DNA of 10,000 nucleotides from Candidatus Gastranaerophilales bacterium (GCA_900772035.1 CAAGQE010000370.1:1-10000); one strand, 5' to 3'; shown: positions 1-7,058, counted from the stretch's first letter. The notes: a model not told the origin generated them from the sequence alone. A program made the numbers and translations.

Positions 1-1
1 C

Positions 2-376
2 ACAAAAAAAAATCTGACACATACCGCACTCAACGCAAAGAACAAAATGCTTTGGAAATACGTCTCTAAAACCTTTGAGGAAAACAAATTCATTTCACCC
101 TGTTGCGCAGGCTCATTATTTGGTATAATTCTTTCTGACGGTTCGGTTTATCCTTGCGAACTTTTAAAAAATTCTATGGGAAATTTAAGGGATTTTGATT
201 TTGATTTTTTAAAATGTTGGTATTCGGATAATGCAAAATCCGTCAGACAAAGCCTTTCTAAGTGCTTTTGCACTTTTGAATGCAGTTGGATGATGAACAT
301 TTTTTCATCTCCGAGATATTATTTTGAATTGTGTTTCAATGTGGTGAAAAACCTTTTGAAACGGGGTAGAAACTAA
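2..376 (+). CDS. Radical SAM protein, C-terminal SPASM/twitch domain (5' end missing)
   Basis: The reading frame is already open at the left edge (no stop from base 2), so the ATG at 47 is an internal Met and the true start lies outside the window. The visible part is rich in ordered cysteines. Counting from the Met at 47, there is a CCAG at residues 19-22, a GSVYPC (the G-x4-C signature) at 32-37, then GNLRD at 46-49 and a CFCTFEC cluster at 73-79. This order matches the auxiliary iron-sulfur cluster domain (SPASM or the shorter twitch form) that follows the TIM barrel in radical SAM enzymes modifying peptides or sugars. The CxxxCxxC barrel motif itself would be upstream and cannot be seen, so the substrate is unknown. 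The stop overlaps the next gene's ATG by one base (TAATG), so translation is probably coupled to the glycosyltransferase. Family call is fairly sure; specific role is not. Confidence 0.8.
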   Translation, partial: TKKNLTHTALNAKNKMLWKYVSKTFEENKFISPCCAGSLFGIILSDGSVYPCELLKNSMGNLRDFDFDFLKCWYSDNAKSVRQSLSKCFCTFECSWMMNIFSSPRYYFELCFNVVKNLLKRGRN

Positions 377-1395
377 TGGATTATCAACAAAATACAACAA
401 TTGTTATACCTGCCAGAAAAGTTGATGACTTGTTAATCGAATGCGTGAGAAAAACTCGCGAACTTTATCCTGTTGTAAAAATGGTTTTGGTTTTGGACGA
501 TTTGCAAACAGAAAATATTTTTGATGAAAACGTAGTTGTTTTAAAATCAGAAAAGAAAACAATGTCAGCAAAACGCAATCAGGGTGTTGCTATTGCCGAT
601 ACAAAATACATTTTGTTCATTGATTCCGATTCTTATCCGAGAAAAAATCTTCTTGAAAAAGCGATTGACTTCCTTGAAGATAATCATATTTACGCTGCTG
701 TCACGGGAAATCAATATGTCCCTGATGATGACAATTTTAGAAAAAAATGTTTGCGCCAACTTCGCTTTTGCAAACTTTTTACCTATTCCGAATGGTGCAA
801 GGTTATTGATTATGAAGCCTCGGAGCAGGACTGCTGCGAGTTTATGACATCGGATGTTTTAATCAGAAAGGATGTTTTTGATAAACTTTCGGGGATGAAT
901 GAGGCTATTTATCTTGCTGAGGATAATGAATTTTCCGAAAGGATAATCAAAAACGGCTATAAGATAAGGTTTATACCTGAAGTGAGCGTTTTCCATCACG
1001 AGGCTGACTTTGTTCCTTTTATGAGGAAAATTTTCTGCATGTCGTATTATTATGCGCTTGAATTTGCACAAAAGCAGTCGTTTAAGAGTTTGAAAGAATA
1101 TTTTTGTATATTCTTCCCGTTGGTGGCATTTGTCTTTTCGTTGTGCGTTTATGCGCTTGCTTTGTATTTCGACGAGGAATTGTTGTTCCTGTTTAATTTG
1201 CCGACTTTGGCTTTTGTCGTTTTTGTTTATTTTGCGGCAAAACTTTCTGAAAAATTGGATTATAATTTCTTGAAATCCTTTTGTTTTTTCATTTTTTCGT
1301 TTATTTCGTTCTGTATTGTTTGGGTTTTCGGAATAACTTGCGGCTTGTTGAAATTACCTTGTTTTGACGTACAAAAAATGTACAGACATTATTAA
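376..1395 (+). CDS. Family 2 glycosyltransferase with C-terminal membrane segments
   Basis: A 339-aa GT-A fold glycosyltransferase, expected to move a sugar from a nucleotide donor to an acceptor at the inner face of the cytoplasmic membrane. Visible signs: the opening strand TTIVIPARK (residues 7-15), a SAKRNQGVAIADTKYILFID stretch ending in the metal-binding DSD (83-85), an acceptor-side AEDNEFSERI (181-190) holding the usual ED pair, and the PEVSVFHHE strand (201-209). After about residue 243 come three hydrophobic stretches (about 243-264, 270-290, 299-324) that look like membrane helices. The ATG overlaps the upstream radical SAM stop by one base, and a GGGGT about 8 nt upstream may serve as the ribosome site. 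The pair points to a surface-polysaccharide or glycosylated-peptide locus; donor and acceptor cannot be read from sequence. The stop codon lies in the loop of the inverted repeat at 1375-1409. Confidence 0.88.
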   Translation: MDYQQNTTIVIPARKVDDLLIECVRKTRELYPVVKMVLVLDDLQTENIFDENVVVLKSEKKTMSAKRNQGVAIADTKYILFIDSDSYPRKNLLEKAIDFLEDNHIYAAVTGNQYVPDDDNFRKKCLRQLRFCKLFTYSEWCKVIDYEASEQDCCEFMTSDVLIRKDVFDKLSGMNEAIYLAEDNEFSERIIKNGYKIRFIPEVSVFHHEADFVPFMRKIFCMSYYYALEFAQKQSFKSLKEYFCIFFPLVAFVFSLCVYALALYFDEELLFLFNLPTLAFVVFVYFAAKLSEKLDYNFLKSFCFFIFSFISFCIVWVFGITCGLLKLPCFDVQKMYRHY

Positions 1396-1409
1396 TATCT
1401 GTACATTTT
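1375..1409. terminator. Probable bidirectional Rho-independent terminator between convergent genes
   Basis: AAAATGTACAGA (1375-1386) is repeated exactly in inverted form as TCTGTACATTTT (1398-1409), giving a 12-bp stem with an 11-nt loop. T runs follow on both strands: TTTT closes the stem and more T-rich sequence (1421-1430) follows on +, and TTTTTT runs out of the stem on -. It sits where the + glycosyltransferase and the - FlhA-like gene meet, and the glycosyltransferase stop codon (1393-1395) lies in the loop. The stem is AT-rich, so its strength is uncertain. Confidence 0.7.
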
Positions 1410-1430
1410 GAGTTTGTGTATTTTTTGTTT

Positions 1431-2888
1431 TTATATTTCCGCAATAAGTTTTGTCGGATAGTCTGATGTGAGTTCTTCTCTTGCAACGACAGTAATTTCG
1501 GGGATGAATTTTGAAAATACCAAAAATCCGATTTGTCTGATACCGGTCGGCAAAACGAGAGTGATATCTTTTATCGCAAGTTCGTTTTCTTCTGCTTTTT
1601 CTTTGATAACTTTCACGATTTTTTCGATTTTGGTGCTTTCGATTTTCAAAACATTGTCGTCGCTTTTCTTTCCGCTAAGGTCTTTGAGACTTTTTTCGGA
1701 AAGTTCGATGAGGTTGATATTTCCGTTTTTATCTACTCTTGATGCTGTGATTTGTCTTGCGAATGCACGTCTCAAGCCGCAAAGAAGTTCTTCTTTTGTC
1801 GGGTCTGATGCCATATCGTTGAGCTTTTCAAAAACGTACATTATGTCTTTTACCGAGACTCGTTCTTTGATTAAACTTGCGATAAGGTATTTGAGTTCGC
1901 CGATAGAGACGAAATCGGGGATGATGTTTTCGATAAGGAACAAGTTTTTAAGCGCAACGTGTTCGATGTATCTGTTCATATCCGAGTAGTCGAGAATTTC
2001 GTCAACGTAAGTAACTGCGACATAATCGAGCAATCTTGCAATGTATTCGTTGCAGTCCAAACCTTGTGCCCAAAAATCTTTTGATTTTTCTTCTTCAATC
2101 CAAACAATTTTTTTGTTTGTAATCGGGTCTATATCTTTTATAGAATTTTTCGGCAATTTCGGTAAGTTGAGTTCGTCTTTGAAATACATTCTGTATTTCG
2201 GATAACAAGCAGACTTCATTGCTTGCGAACCTCTGATTTTAATCATAAATTCGTTTGCTTGAAGGCAGTCGTCGTTCTTAGGCTTAACTTCGGGGATAAT
2301 GTATCCGAGTTGTTCTGTGAGATTTTGTCTTACTTGAACAATTCTTGAGAGCAGGTTGACTTCCGTATCGGGGTCAACGAGTTCTGATAATTCTTCCGAA
2401 AGGGAGATTGTGAGTCTGTCTTCGCCGATTTTTCCGTACATTACATCGGGTGATAAATATTCAAAAAGTTTCTTTTTTAATGATTCCAATTGGTCAATGT
2501 TTACGGAAATTTCTTGATTTAATTGGTTTCTGCTGTCTTCTGACGTTGAATCGAGTTCTGATTTGATTTTTGCAATCTTTGCTCTTTTTTCTTTGATTTT
2601 CTTTTGAATATCAAGACAAAGGTCAATCGGCTCTTGCTTAGGAGTCATAATTCTTTCCATTTTTGTCTTGAAACCGTAATAGTCCGAATAATCCTTCGTC
2701 AGTTCGTCAGGGAATACTTCCTTTACGAAAATGCAGTTGAATTGGTAACCGTCATTTTCATCTTCGGCTTCGTGCATTGTGTATAATTCCCAGCCTTCGT
2801 CTGACATTGTGTTCAAAAGTAATTGTAATTGTTCCGAATCATCAGTCGGACAAGACTTTATGCAATATTGAGTTTTTGATGCTTTCAT
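1431..2888 (-). CDS. Soluble FlhA cytoplasmic-domain (FHIPEP) protein with DUF4177-like N-terminus
   Basis: A 485-aa protein with no membrane segment or signal peptide. Residues about 5-57 (YCIKSC...LLLNTMSDEGWELY...FVKE) follow the DUF4177 pattern: a strand, a helix ending in an LN..G.EGWEL-type turn, and closing strands. Residues about 90-145 are charged and heptad-like, suggesting a coiled coil. Residues about 155-485 follow the cytoplasmic half of FlhA in order: ELVDPDTEVNLLSRI..VR..L.EQLGYIIPEV (169-201), IKIRG (216-220), IDPITNKKIVWIEEE (253-267), a helical block ending IIPDFVSIGELKYLIASLI (322-340), ERVSVKDIMYVFEKL (342-356), LRRAFARQI (372-380), and the final ITVVAREEL (465-473). Full FlhA is near 690 aa with eight membrane helices; that half is absent. 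The ATG at 2888 is chosen because AAAGGGA lies about 8 nt upstream; a TTG at 2924 has no such site. Role unknown: possibly a ring-forming or partner-binding platform freed from export. Confidence 0.75.
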   Translation of the reverse strand: MKASKTQYCIKSCPTDDSEQLQLLLNTMSDEGWELYTMHEAEDENDGYQFNCIFVKEVFPDELTKDYSDYYGFKTKMERIMTPKQEPIDLCLDIQKKIKEKRAKIAKIKSELDSTSEDSRNQLNQEISVNIDQLESLKKKLFEYLSPDVMYGKIGEDRLTISLSEELSELVDPDTEVNLLSRIVQVRQNLTEQLGYIIPEVKPKNDDCLQANEFMIKIRGSQAMKSACYPKYRMYFKDELNLPKLPKNSIKDIDPITNKKIVWIEEEKSKDFWAQGLDCNEYIARLLDYVAVTYVDEILDYSDMNRYIEHVALKNLFLIENIIPDFVSIGELKYLIASLIKERVSVKDIMYVFEKLNDMASDPTKEELLCGLRRAFARQITASRVDKNGNINLIELSEKSLKDLSGKKSDDNVLKIESTKIEKIVKVIKEKAEENELAIKDITLVLPTGIRQIGFLVFSKFIPEITVVAREELTSDYPTKLIAEI

Positions 2889-2898
2889 TTTTCGTCCC

Positions 2899-2910
2899 TT
2901 TCGTACGAAA
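2899..2910. promoter_or_regulatory. 12-bp perfect palindrome upstream of the FlhA-like gene, possible operator
   Basis: TTTCGTACGAAA is its own reverse complement. It lies between the possible -10 (2913-2918) and the start codon of the leftward FlhA-like gene and touches its ribosome site, where a repressor could act. It is short, so chance is possible. Confidence 0.3.
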
Positions 2911-2912
2911 TA

Positions 2913-2941
2913 ATCATATCTCAAATTTGTCTTTTAGGGAA
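2913..2941 (-). promoter_or_regulatory. Possible sigma-70 promoter of the FlhA-like gene
   Basis: On the - strand a good -10, TATGAT (2918-2913), lies about 25 nt before the ATG. The -35 at 17-nt spacing is TTCCCT (2941-2936), a poor match. The gene may also be reached by read-through from the MATE gene, whose stop is only 73 nt upstream. Confidence 0.3.
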
Positions 2942-2961
2942 CAGTATTTTGAAGGAAGTTG

Positions 2962-4311
2962 TCACGCTCTTTTTCGGATGGTTTTTACGTGCTTAATCAA
3001 ACTGATTTTATATCCGATAAATAAGACTAAAGCGGCAGCAGCCCACGCGGCGGGGGTAGCCGTGCAAATTCCTACGTAACCGAAATAATGTCCGAATATG
3101 AACGCACATGCGGTTCTTGCGATAAGTTCCGCAATTCCCGACGCCAAAGGCGCCATAACACTTCCCATTCCTTGCAGAATGTTTCTGAAAATCAATAACA
3201 CTCCGAGGAAGAAGAAGAATATCATCAAAATATGCAGATAAATTTCGGCAAGTCTTACGACTTCGGGGTCGACTTCGCTCATAAACAACGCGACCAAATC
3301 TCCCGAGAAGAACGTGAGTACCAATATTGAAAAAATACTTGTTATAAACGCGATTAAAATGCTGGCTTTTGCACCTTCTTTAATTCTCGAAAGTTTTTTT
3401 GCTCCGAAGTTTTGCGCCGCAAATACAGCCATTGTTGCGCCCAATGCGAGGTAAATCTGCGTAAACAATTGGTCAACTCTCATAGCCGTTGTGAATGCTG
3501 CAACCGCGACGGAACCGAATCCGTTCAAAACGAACTGAAGTGCAATAATTCCGATACTTAATACCGACATTTGAAATCCCATCGGAATACCGACTCTCAA
3601 ATGTTCCATATAGAAGTCTTTGGAAACATTCCAATCCTCTTTTTTCAATCTTAAAATCGGGAATTTCCAAAACATAAATGCCAAGCACAATATTGTTGAA
3701 ACCGCCTGTGAAAGTACGGTTGCCCAACCTGCGCCCGCGATGCCCATTTTGAGATTAACGATAAAATAAATATCCAAAAATACGTTTAAAATTGACGCAA
3801 ATATCAAAAAATACAGCGGAGTTTTGCTGTCGCCCAAGGCTCTTATTACGTTTGAGGACAAATTGTAAAATACCGTCGCAAAAATACCTGCAAGCATAAT
3901 GAACAGGTACGTGTCCGCCATATCAATAATGTCTGTTGGTGTTCTCAAAAATGCGAGCATCTGATATGAAAACGGCGCCGAAATCAGCGTTACTATTATC
4001 GTTAATGCTGCTGACAAAACTATCGAGGCTGCGAGTGATTTTTTGACCAAATCATATTCTCTCGCGCCGAATTTTTGTGCCGTAATTACTGTAAAACCTT
4101 GAGTTGACGCGAAAATAAAACTTATAATCATAAAAATTATAGGCGAAGTTGCACCGACTGCCGCAAGCGCGTTAATTCCGATTATTCTGCCCACAATGAG
4201 CGCGTCTACGAGGTTGTAAAGTTGTTGAAATATGTTACCCAAAAATATCGGTAACATAAAAAATGTTATTAATTTTATCGGACTTCCCGATGTTAATTCT
4301 TTAGTCGCCAT
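2962..4311 (-). CDS. MATE-family multidrug/cation antiporter
   Basis: A 449-aa polytopic inner-membrane protein of usual MATE length, with about 12 hydrophobic helices in two halves. MATE proteins export cationic drugs or metabolites using a Na+ or H+ gradient. Diagnostic features: N-terminal PIFLGNIFQQLYNLVDALIVGR (broken here after FQQ: helix 1 to 2 holds LYNLVDALIVGR), followed by IGINALAAVGATSPI; AQKFGARE in the first loop; NVIRALGDSKTPLY in the first half with its counterpart RNILQGMGSVMAPL in the second; and AAQNFGAKKLSRIKEG mirroring the first-half loop. The pattern is closest to the YoeA/DinF-like branch rather than classical NorM, by eye. The ATG at 4311 has AGGTG about 8-9 nt upstream. 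The gene lies 84 nt downstream of the hypothetical gene and 73 nt upstream of the FlhA-like gene, and has a promoter of its own (4345-4373). Substrate cannot be inferred. Confidence 0.93.
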   Translation of the reverse strand: MATKELTSGSPIKLITFFMLPIFLGNIFQQLYNLVDALIVGRIIGINALAAVGATSPIIFMIISFIFASTQGFTVITAQKFGAREYDLVKKSLAASIVLSAALTIIVTLISAPFSYQMLAFLRTPTDIIDMADTYLFIMLAGIFATVFYNLSSNVIRALGDSKTPLYFLIFASILNVFLDIYFIVNLKMGIAGAGWATVLSQAVSTILCLAFMFWKFPILRLKKEDWNVSKDFYMEHLRVGIPMGFQMSVLSIGIIALQFVLNGFGSVAVAAFTTAMRVDQLFTQIYLALGATMAVFAAQNFGAKKLSRIKEGAKASILIAFITSIFSILVLTFFSGDLVALFMSEVDPEVVRLAEIYLHILMIFFFFLGVLLIFRNILQGMGSVMAPLASGIAELIARTACAFIFGHYFGYVGICTATPAAWAAAALVLFIGYKISLIKHVKTIRKRA

Positions 4312-4344
4312 AATGTTTCACCTGAATTGGTAGATGTGATAAAT

Positions 4345-4373
4345 AATATATGGAAAATTATTCTATAATTCAA
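4345..4373 (-). promoter_or_regulatory. Sigma-70-like promoter of the MATE gene
   Basis: On the - strand TTGAAT (4373-4368), a 17-nt spacer and TATATT (4350-4345) match the consensus at 4/6 and 5/6. The start point would fall near 4338, giving a leader of about 27 nt that contains the AGGTG ribosome site. Confidence 0.55.
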
Positions 4374-4395
4374 GTTTTGTAAAATTTTGTGATGA

Positions 4396-4914
4396 TTAAT
4401 ATGCGGGAATAATCGCGAAAGCCCTTTGAAACGGGGTATTATACTCAAGAATATAAACTCCGTCCTGACTTGTATCAATAGTTGCGGACATTTTAGAACG
4501 TACGCGTTTGTCGTAAATTTCCAACTCACGAAGATACTTCTTCGCTTTTCGCTGATGTCCCGTTCTCATATTTTTTTCATAGTTTGTCGCAAGTTCTTCT
4601 CGCTTTTCAAACTCTTTATCCTCGACCATTTTTTCGGAATAACCCGCAACTGGAACTCTCGCTTTTAGTTCGCGGCTTTGAATAAAAAGCAGATATTTTC
4701 TTGAACTTTCAAGCGCAATCATATACATTCCGTGAGGAAGCGTATCTCCTTTTCCGTCATGGATATCAAACGGCAATCTCAAAATAGGATAGTCTGTGTC
4801 GGGATACGCATATTGGTATATCGTACCCGTTCCTTCGTAAAGTCCCGATATCTCGGGCGGGTATACAAACAGGTTATCTCTGTCGTTCCATTTCGGTTGG
4901 TCAAAATCCAGCAT
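4396..4914 (-). CDS. Hypothetical protein, beta-charged helix-beta layout
   Basis: A 172-aa cytoplasmic-looking protein; I do not recognise the family. It has no signal peptide, membrane helix or obvious catalytic motif. Residues 1-90 look beta-rich, with many Tyr, Pro and Gly ([16 protein letters not shown] at 15-30; [20 protein letters not shown] at 59-78). Residues about 94-141 are strongly charged ([20 protein letters not shown] onward) and should be helical, possibly a coiled coil. The tail returns to beta strands ([20 protein letters not shown], 151-170). The strand pairs [10 protein letters not shown] and [10 protein letters not shown] look alike, so the two beta parts may be a split or duplicated unit. 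ATG 4914 is the first ATG, GTG or TTG after an in-frame stop upstream; its ribosome site is weak. It is real by its long open frame, codon use like its neighbours, and its divergent placement next to the clpP promoter. No terminator separates it from the MATE gene. Confidence 0.75.
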   Translation of the reverse strand: MLDFDQPKWNDRDNLFVYPPEISGLYEGTGTIYQYAYPDTDYPILRLPFDIHDGKGDTLPHGMYMIALESSRKYLLFIQSRELKARVPVAGYSEKMVEDKEFEKREELATNYEKNMRTGHQRKAKKYLRELEIYDKRVRSKMSATIDTSQDGVYILEYNTPFQRAFAIIPAY

Positions 4915-4957
4915 GCCGTCTTTCTTTCGATTGTCATTATTAACGATTTTACAAATC

Positions 4958-4986
4958 TTGTTATCGTGTTATGCTTTTACTATAAT
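4958..4986 (+). promoter_or_regulatory. Strong sigma-70-like promoter of the clpP run
   Basis: TTGTTA (4958-4963), an exact 17-nt spacer and a perfect TATAAT (4981-4986). Transcription would start near 4993, leaving about a 30-nt leader before the clpP ATG. This is the best promoter in the window. Confidence 0.72.
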
Positions 4987-5011
4987 TATAATGTAAAAGT
5001 AATGTTATCAA
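4985..5011 (-). promoter_or_regulatory. Possible divergent promoter of the hypothetical gene
   Basis: On the - strand a perfect TATAAT (4990-4985) has TTGATA (5011-5006) upstream, but the spacer is only 15 nt, shorter than usual. The -10 lies in the palindrome TATAATTATA (4981-4990) that also supplies the clpP -10, so the two promoters would compete. Confidence 0.33.
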
Positions 5012-5022
5012 AGGAAATCAAT

Positions 5023-5640
5023 ATGGATTACGGTAAAATTTTGTCATATATGCCGACGGTAATCGAGGCTTCTTCCAGAGGAGAACGCTCTTTCGACATT
5101 TTTTCAAGATTGTTAAGAGAAAGAATTATTTTCCTCGGCGAAGAAATCGACGATGAAATGGCAAACGCAATTGTTGCTCAATTGTTGCTTTTGGATAGTG
5201 AAAACCCCGAAAAAGATATTATGCTTTATATCAATTCTCCGGGGGGCGTAATCACATCAGGCTTTGCTATTTTTGACACAATGAACCACATCAGAGCGGA
5301 TGTCAGCACGATTTGTATCGGCGAAGCCGCCAGTATGGGCGCATTCTTACTGTCCGCAGGTACTAAAGGCAAAAGATTGTCATTACCGAGTTCAAGAATT
5401 ATGATTCACCAACCTTTGGGCGGTGCAAAAGGTCAGGCTTCCGATATCGAAATCGAAGCAAAAGAAATCGTCCGTATGAGAACGACTTTGAACGAGCTTT
5501 TGTCAAAACACACGGGGCAGCCGATTGAAAAAATCAAAACGGATACTGAACGTGACCACTATATGTCTGCTCAAGAAGCCTGCGAATACGGCTTAATTGA
5601 CAGAGTAATTACTGCGGCAGATTTTGGTAAGAAAGAATAA
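5023..5640 (+). CDS. clpP: ATP-dependent Clp protease proteolytic subunit ClpP
   Basis: Serine peptidase (family S14) that forms the tetradecameric chamber in which ClpX- or ClpA/C-unfolded proteins are cut. At 205 aa it has normal length. The catalytic triad is complete: Ser104 in GEAASMGAF, His129 in [10 protein letters not shown] and Asp178 in DTERDHYMS. The oxyanion-side INSPGG is at 70-75, and the axial N-terminal segment is intact ([20 protein letters not shown], 11-30), reading very like cyanobacterial ClpP. The ATG at 5023 is chosen because AAAGGA lies 7 nt upstream and the protein then begins as the family does; the frame stays open upstream to 4732, but that part is the promoter region and has no homology. 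No clpX or trigger factor gene adjoins it; ffh follows after 4 nt. Expected to be constitutive from the promoter at 4958-4986. Confidence 0.97.
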   Translation: MDYGKILSYMPTVIEASSRGERSFDIFSRLLRERIIFLGEEIDDEMANAIVAQLLLLDSENPEKDIMLYINSPGGVITSGFAIFDTMNHIRADVSTICIGEAASMGAFLLSAGTKGKRLSLPSSRIMIHQPLGGAKGQASDIEIEAKEIVRMRTTLNELLSKHTGQPIEKIKTDTERDHYMSAQEACEYGLIDRVITAADFGKKE

Positions 5641-5644
5641 TTAA

Positions 5645-7018
5645 ATGTTTGATAACCTTTCAGAACGTCTAACGGAAATAATCAGAAAAACTTCGGGAAA
5701 CGATAAACTTACCGAAGACAATATGCAAGATGCCTTGAGGGAAGTTCGTCGCGCCTTGTTGGAAGCCGACGTCAACCTTACTGTTGTCAAATCTTTTATT
5801 TCAAATATCAGAGAACGTGCTGAAGGTGAAAAGGTCGTTCAAGGTGTGAACCCAAGTCAACAATTTATCAAACTCGTCCACGATGAGTTGGTAAACCTTT
5901 TGGGCAAAGAAGATGCCCCTCTTGATTTGAGCGGCAGACCGTCATTGATTATGATGCTGGGCTTGCAAGGTTCGGGTAAAACAACATCTTGCGCAAAACT
6001 TGCCATGAAGTTCAAAAAAGACGGCAGAAAACCTTTGATGATTGCGGCTGACGTGTACAGACCCGCTGCAATTTCTCAACTCAAAATTTTGGGTAACGAA
6101 GTCGGTGTCGATGTTTTCACAATTGACGGTTCGACCGATGTTCAAAGAGTTGTGGCAGAGGGTATCGAAAAGGCGAAAGCAGAAAGTTATAATCCCGTTT
6201 TGATTGATACGGCAGGTCGTCTGCAAATTGATACGGATATGATGGCTGAACTCTTGATTTTGGACAGAGTTTACCATCCTCAGGAAAAATTGCTCGTAAT
6301 TGACGCAATGACAGGTCAAGAAGCCGTCAACGTAGCGAGAGATTTTAATGCGCAGCTTGAAATCACGGGTACGATTTTGACCAAAACCGACGGTGATGCA
6401 AGAGGCGGCGCGGCTTTGAGCGTTGTGCATCAAACAGGAAAACCCATTAAGTTTTTGGGTAAAGGTGAAAAGATTGAACCGCTTGATGATTTTCACCCGT
6501 CGAGATTAGCAGACAGAATTTTGGGAATGGGCGATATTGTTTCGCTCGTTGAAAAAGCACAAGAAGTTTTTGACGAAAAGCAGGCGAAAGAATTTGAAGC
6601 CAAAATGAAAAAGGCTGAATTTACTTTCAATGACTTTTTGAAAATGCAAAAACAGATGAAAATGTTCGGTTCTATTGATAACCTTTTGGGAATGCTTCCT
6701 ATTCCCGGGTTGAATAAGGAAAATCGTGAAACTATTGCAAATGAGGGCGAAAAACAACTTAAAAAAGTCGAAACGTTTATTAACAGTATGACGCCCGAAG
6801 AAAGAGACAATCCCGAAATAATTAATACTTCAAGAAAACGCAGACTTGCTGCGGGGTCGGGGCTTCCTATTCACGAGGTAAATCTCATCATTACTCAGTT
6901 TGAGCAAATGAGAAAAATGATGAAAGGTTTCTCAAACATTCAGGAAAAGGCTAAAAAGGGCAAGTTTAAAATGCCGAAAATGCCCAATTTCCCTAAATAT
7001 CCGGGGATGCCTTTTTAA
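5645..7018 (+). CDS. ffh: Signal recognition particle protein Ffh (SRP54 GTPase)
   Basis: Binds 4.5S RNA and the signal sequence of nascent membrane proteins, and docks with FtsY to deliver ribosomes to the Sec translocon. The 457-aa protein has all three domains. The helical N domain (about 1-90) carries ALLEADVNL. The G domain (about 98-295) carries the P-loop GLQGSGKT (106-113), DVYRPAA (136-142), DTAGR (188-192), TKTDGDARGG (246-255) and the closing LGKGEKIEPLDDFHP. The methionine-rich M domain (about 325-435) carries FNDFLKMQKQMKMFG and the RNA-binding SRKRRLAAGSG (396-406). The tail is a basic, Pro/Met-rich stretch (FKMPKMPNFPKYPGMPF), within normal variation. It starts 4 nt after the clpP stop with only a weak AAGAAAG site, so coupled translation is likely. 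ylxM or rpsP, its common partners, are not next to it. Confidence 0.97.
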   Translation: MFDNLSERLTEIIRKTSGNDKLTEDNMQDALREVRRALLEADVNLTVVKSFISNIRERAEGEKVVQGVNPSQQFIKLVHDELVNLLGKEDAPLDLSGRPSLIMMLGLQGSGKTTSCAKLAMKFKKDGRKPLMIAADVYRPAAISQLKILGNEVGVDVFTIDGSTDVQRVVAEGIEKAKAESYNPVLIDTAGRLQIDTDMMAELLILDRVYHPQEKLLVIDAMTGQEAVNVARDFNAQLEITGTILTKTDGDARGGAALSVVHQTGKPIKFLGKGEKIEPLDDFHPSRLADRILGMGDIVSLVEKAQEVFDEKQAKEFEAKMKKAEFTFNDFLKMQKQMKMFGSIDNLLGMLPIPGLNKENRETIANEGEKQLKKVETFINSMTPEERDNPEIINTSRKRRLAAGSGLPIHEVNLIITQFEQMRKMMKGFSNIQEKAKKGKFKMPKMPNFPKYPGMPF

Positions 7019-7058
7019 CAAAAGTTTTTTACAATATTTAAGTTAAGGATGTGGAAAT

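Noticed and set aside
47..376. A complete 109-aa protein starting at the ATG at 47
   Set aside because: The frame is open to the window edge and the cysteine pattern is that of a radical SAM C-terminal domain, so this is the tail of a longer gene.
2..1395. Calling the radical SAM/glycosyltransferase pair a mycofactocin locus
   Set aside because: Only the SPASM end is visible, no precursor peptide or other mft gene is seen, and the glycosyltransferase has a membrane tail also common in glycan clusters.
2889..2924. TTG start at 2924 for the FlhA-like gene (12 extra residues)
   Set aside because: The ATG at 2888 has a good AAAGGGA site, while the extension would overlap the likely promoter and palindrome.
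4732..5022. A 97-residue N-terminal extension of ClpP
   Set aside because: It is merely open frame: it runs antisense to the hypothetical gene and through the promoter, and ClpP homology plus a clear ribosome site start at 5023.
5942..6496. Long - strand open frame inside ffh
   Set aside because: It covers the conserved GTPase domain in antisense and shows no domain or ribosome site.
7011..7030. CTTTT-TAAC-AAAAG hairpin followed by six T after ffh, as a terminator
   Set aside because: A 5-bp stem of almost only A-U pairs is too weak to call; it may slightly reduce read-through into the DAHP synthase gene.
7030..7035. TACAAT as a -10 box for a separate DAHP synthase promoter
   Set aside because: The hexamer at 17-nt spacing (ATGCCT) shows no likeness to a -35 box.
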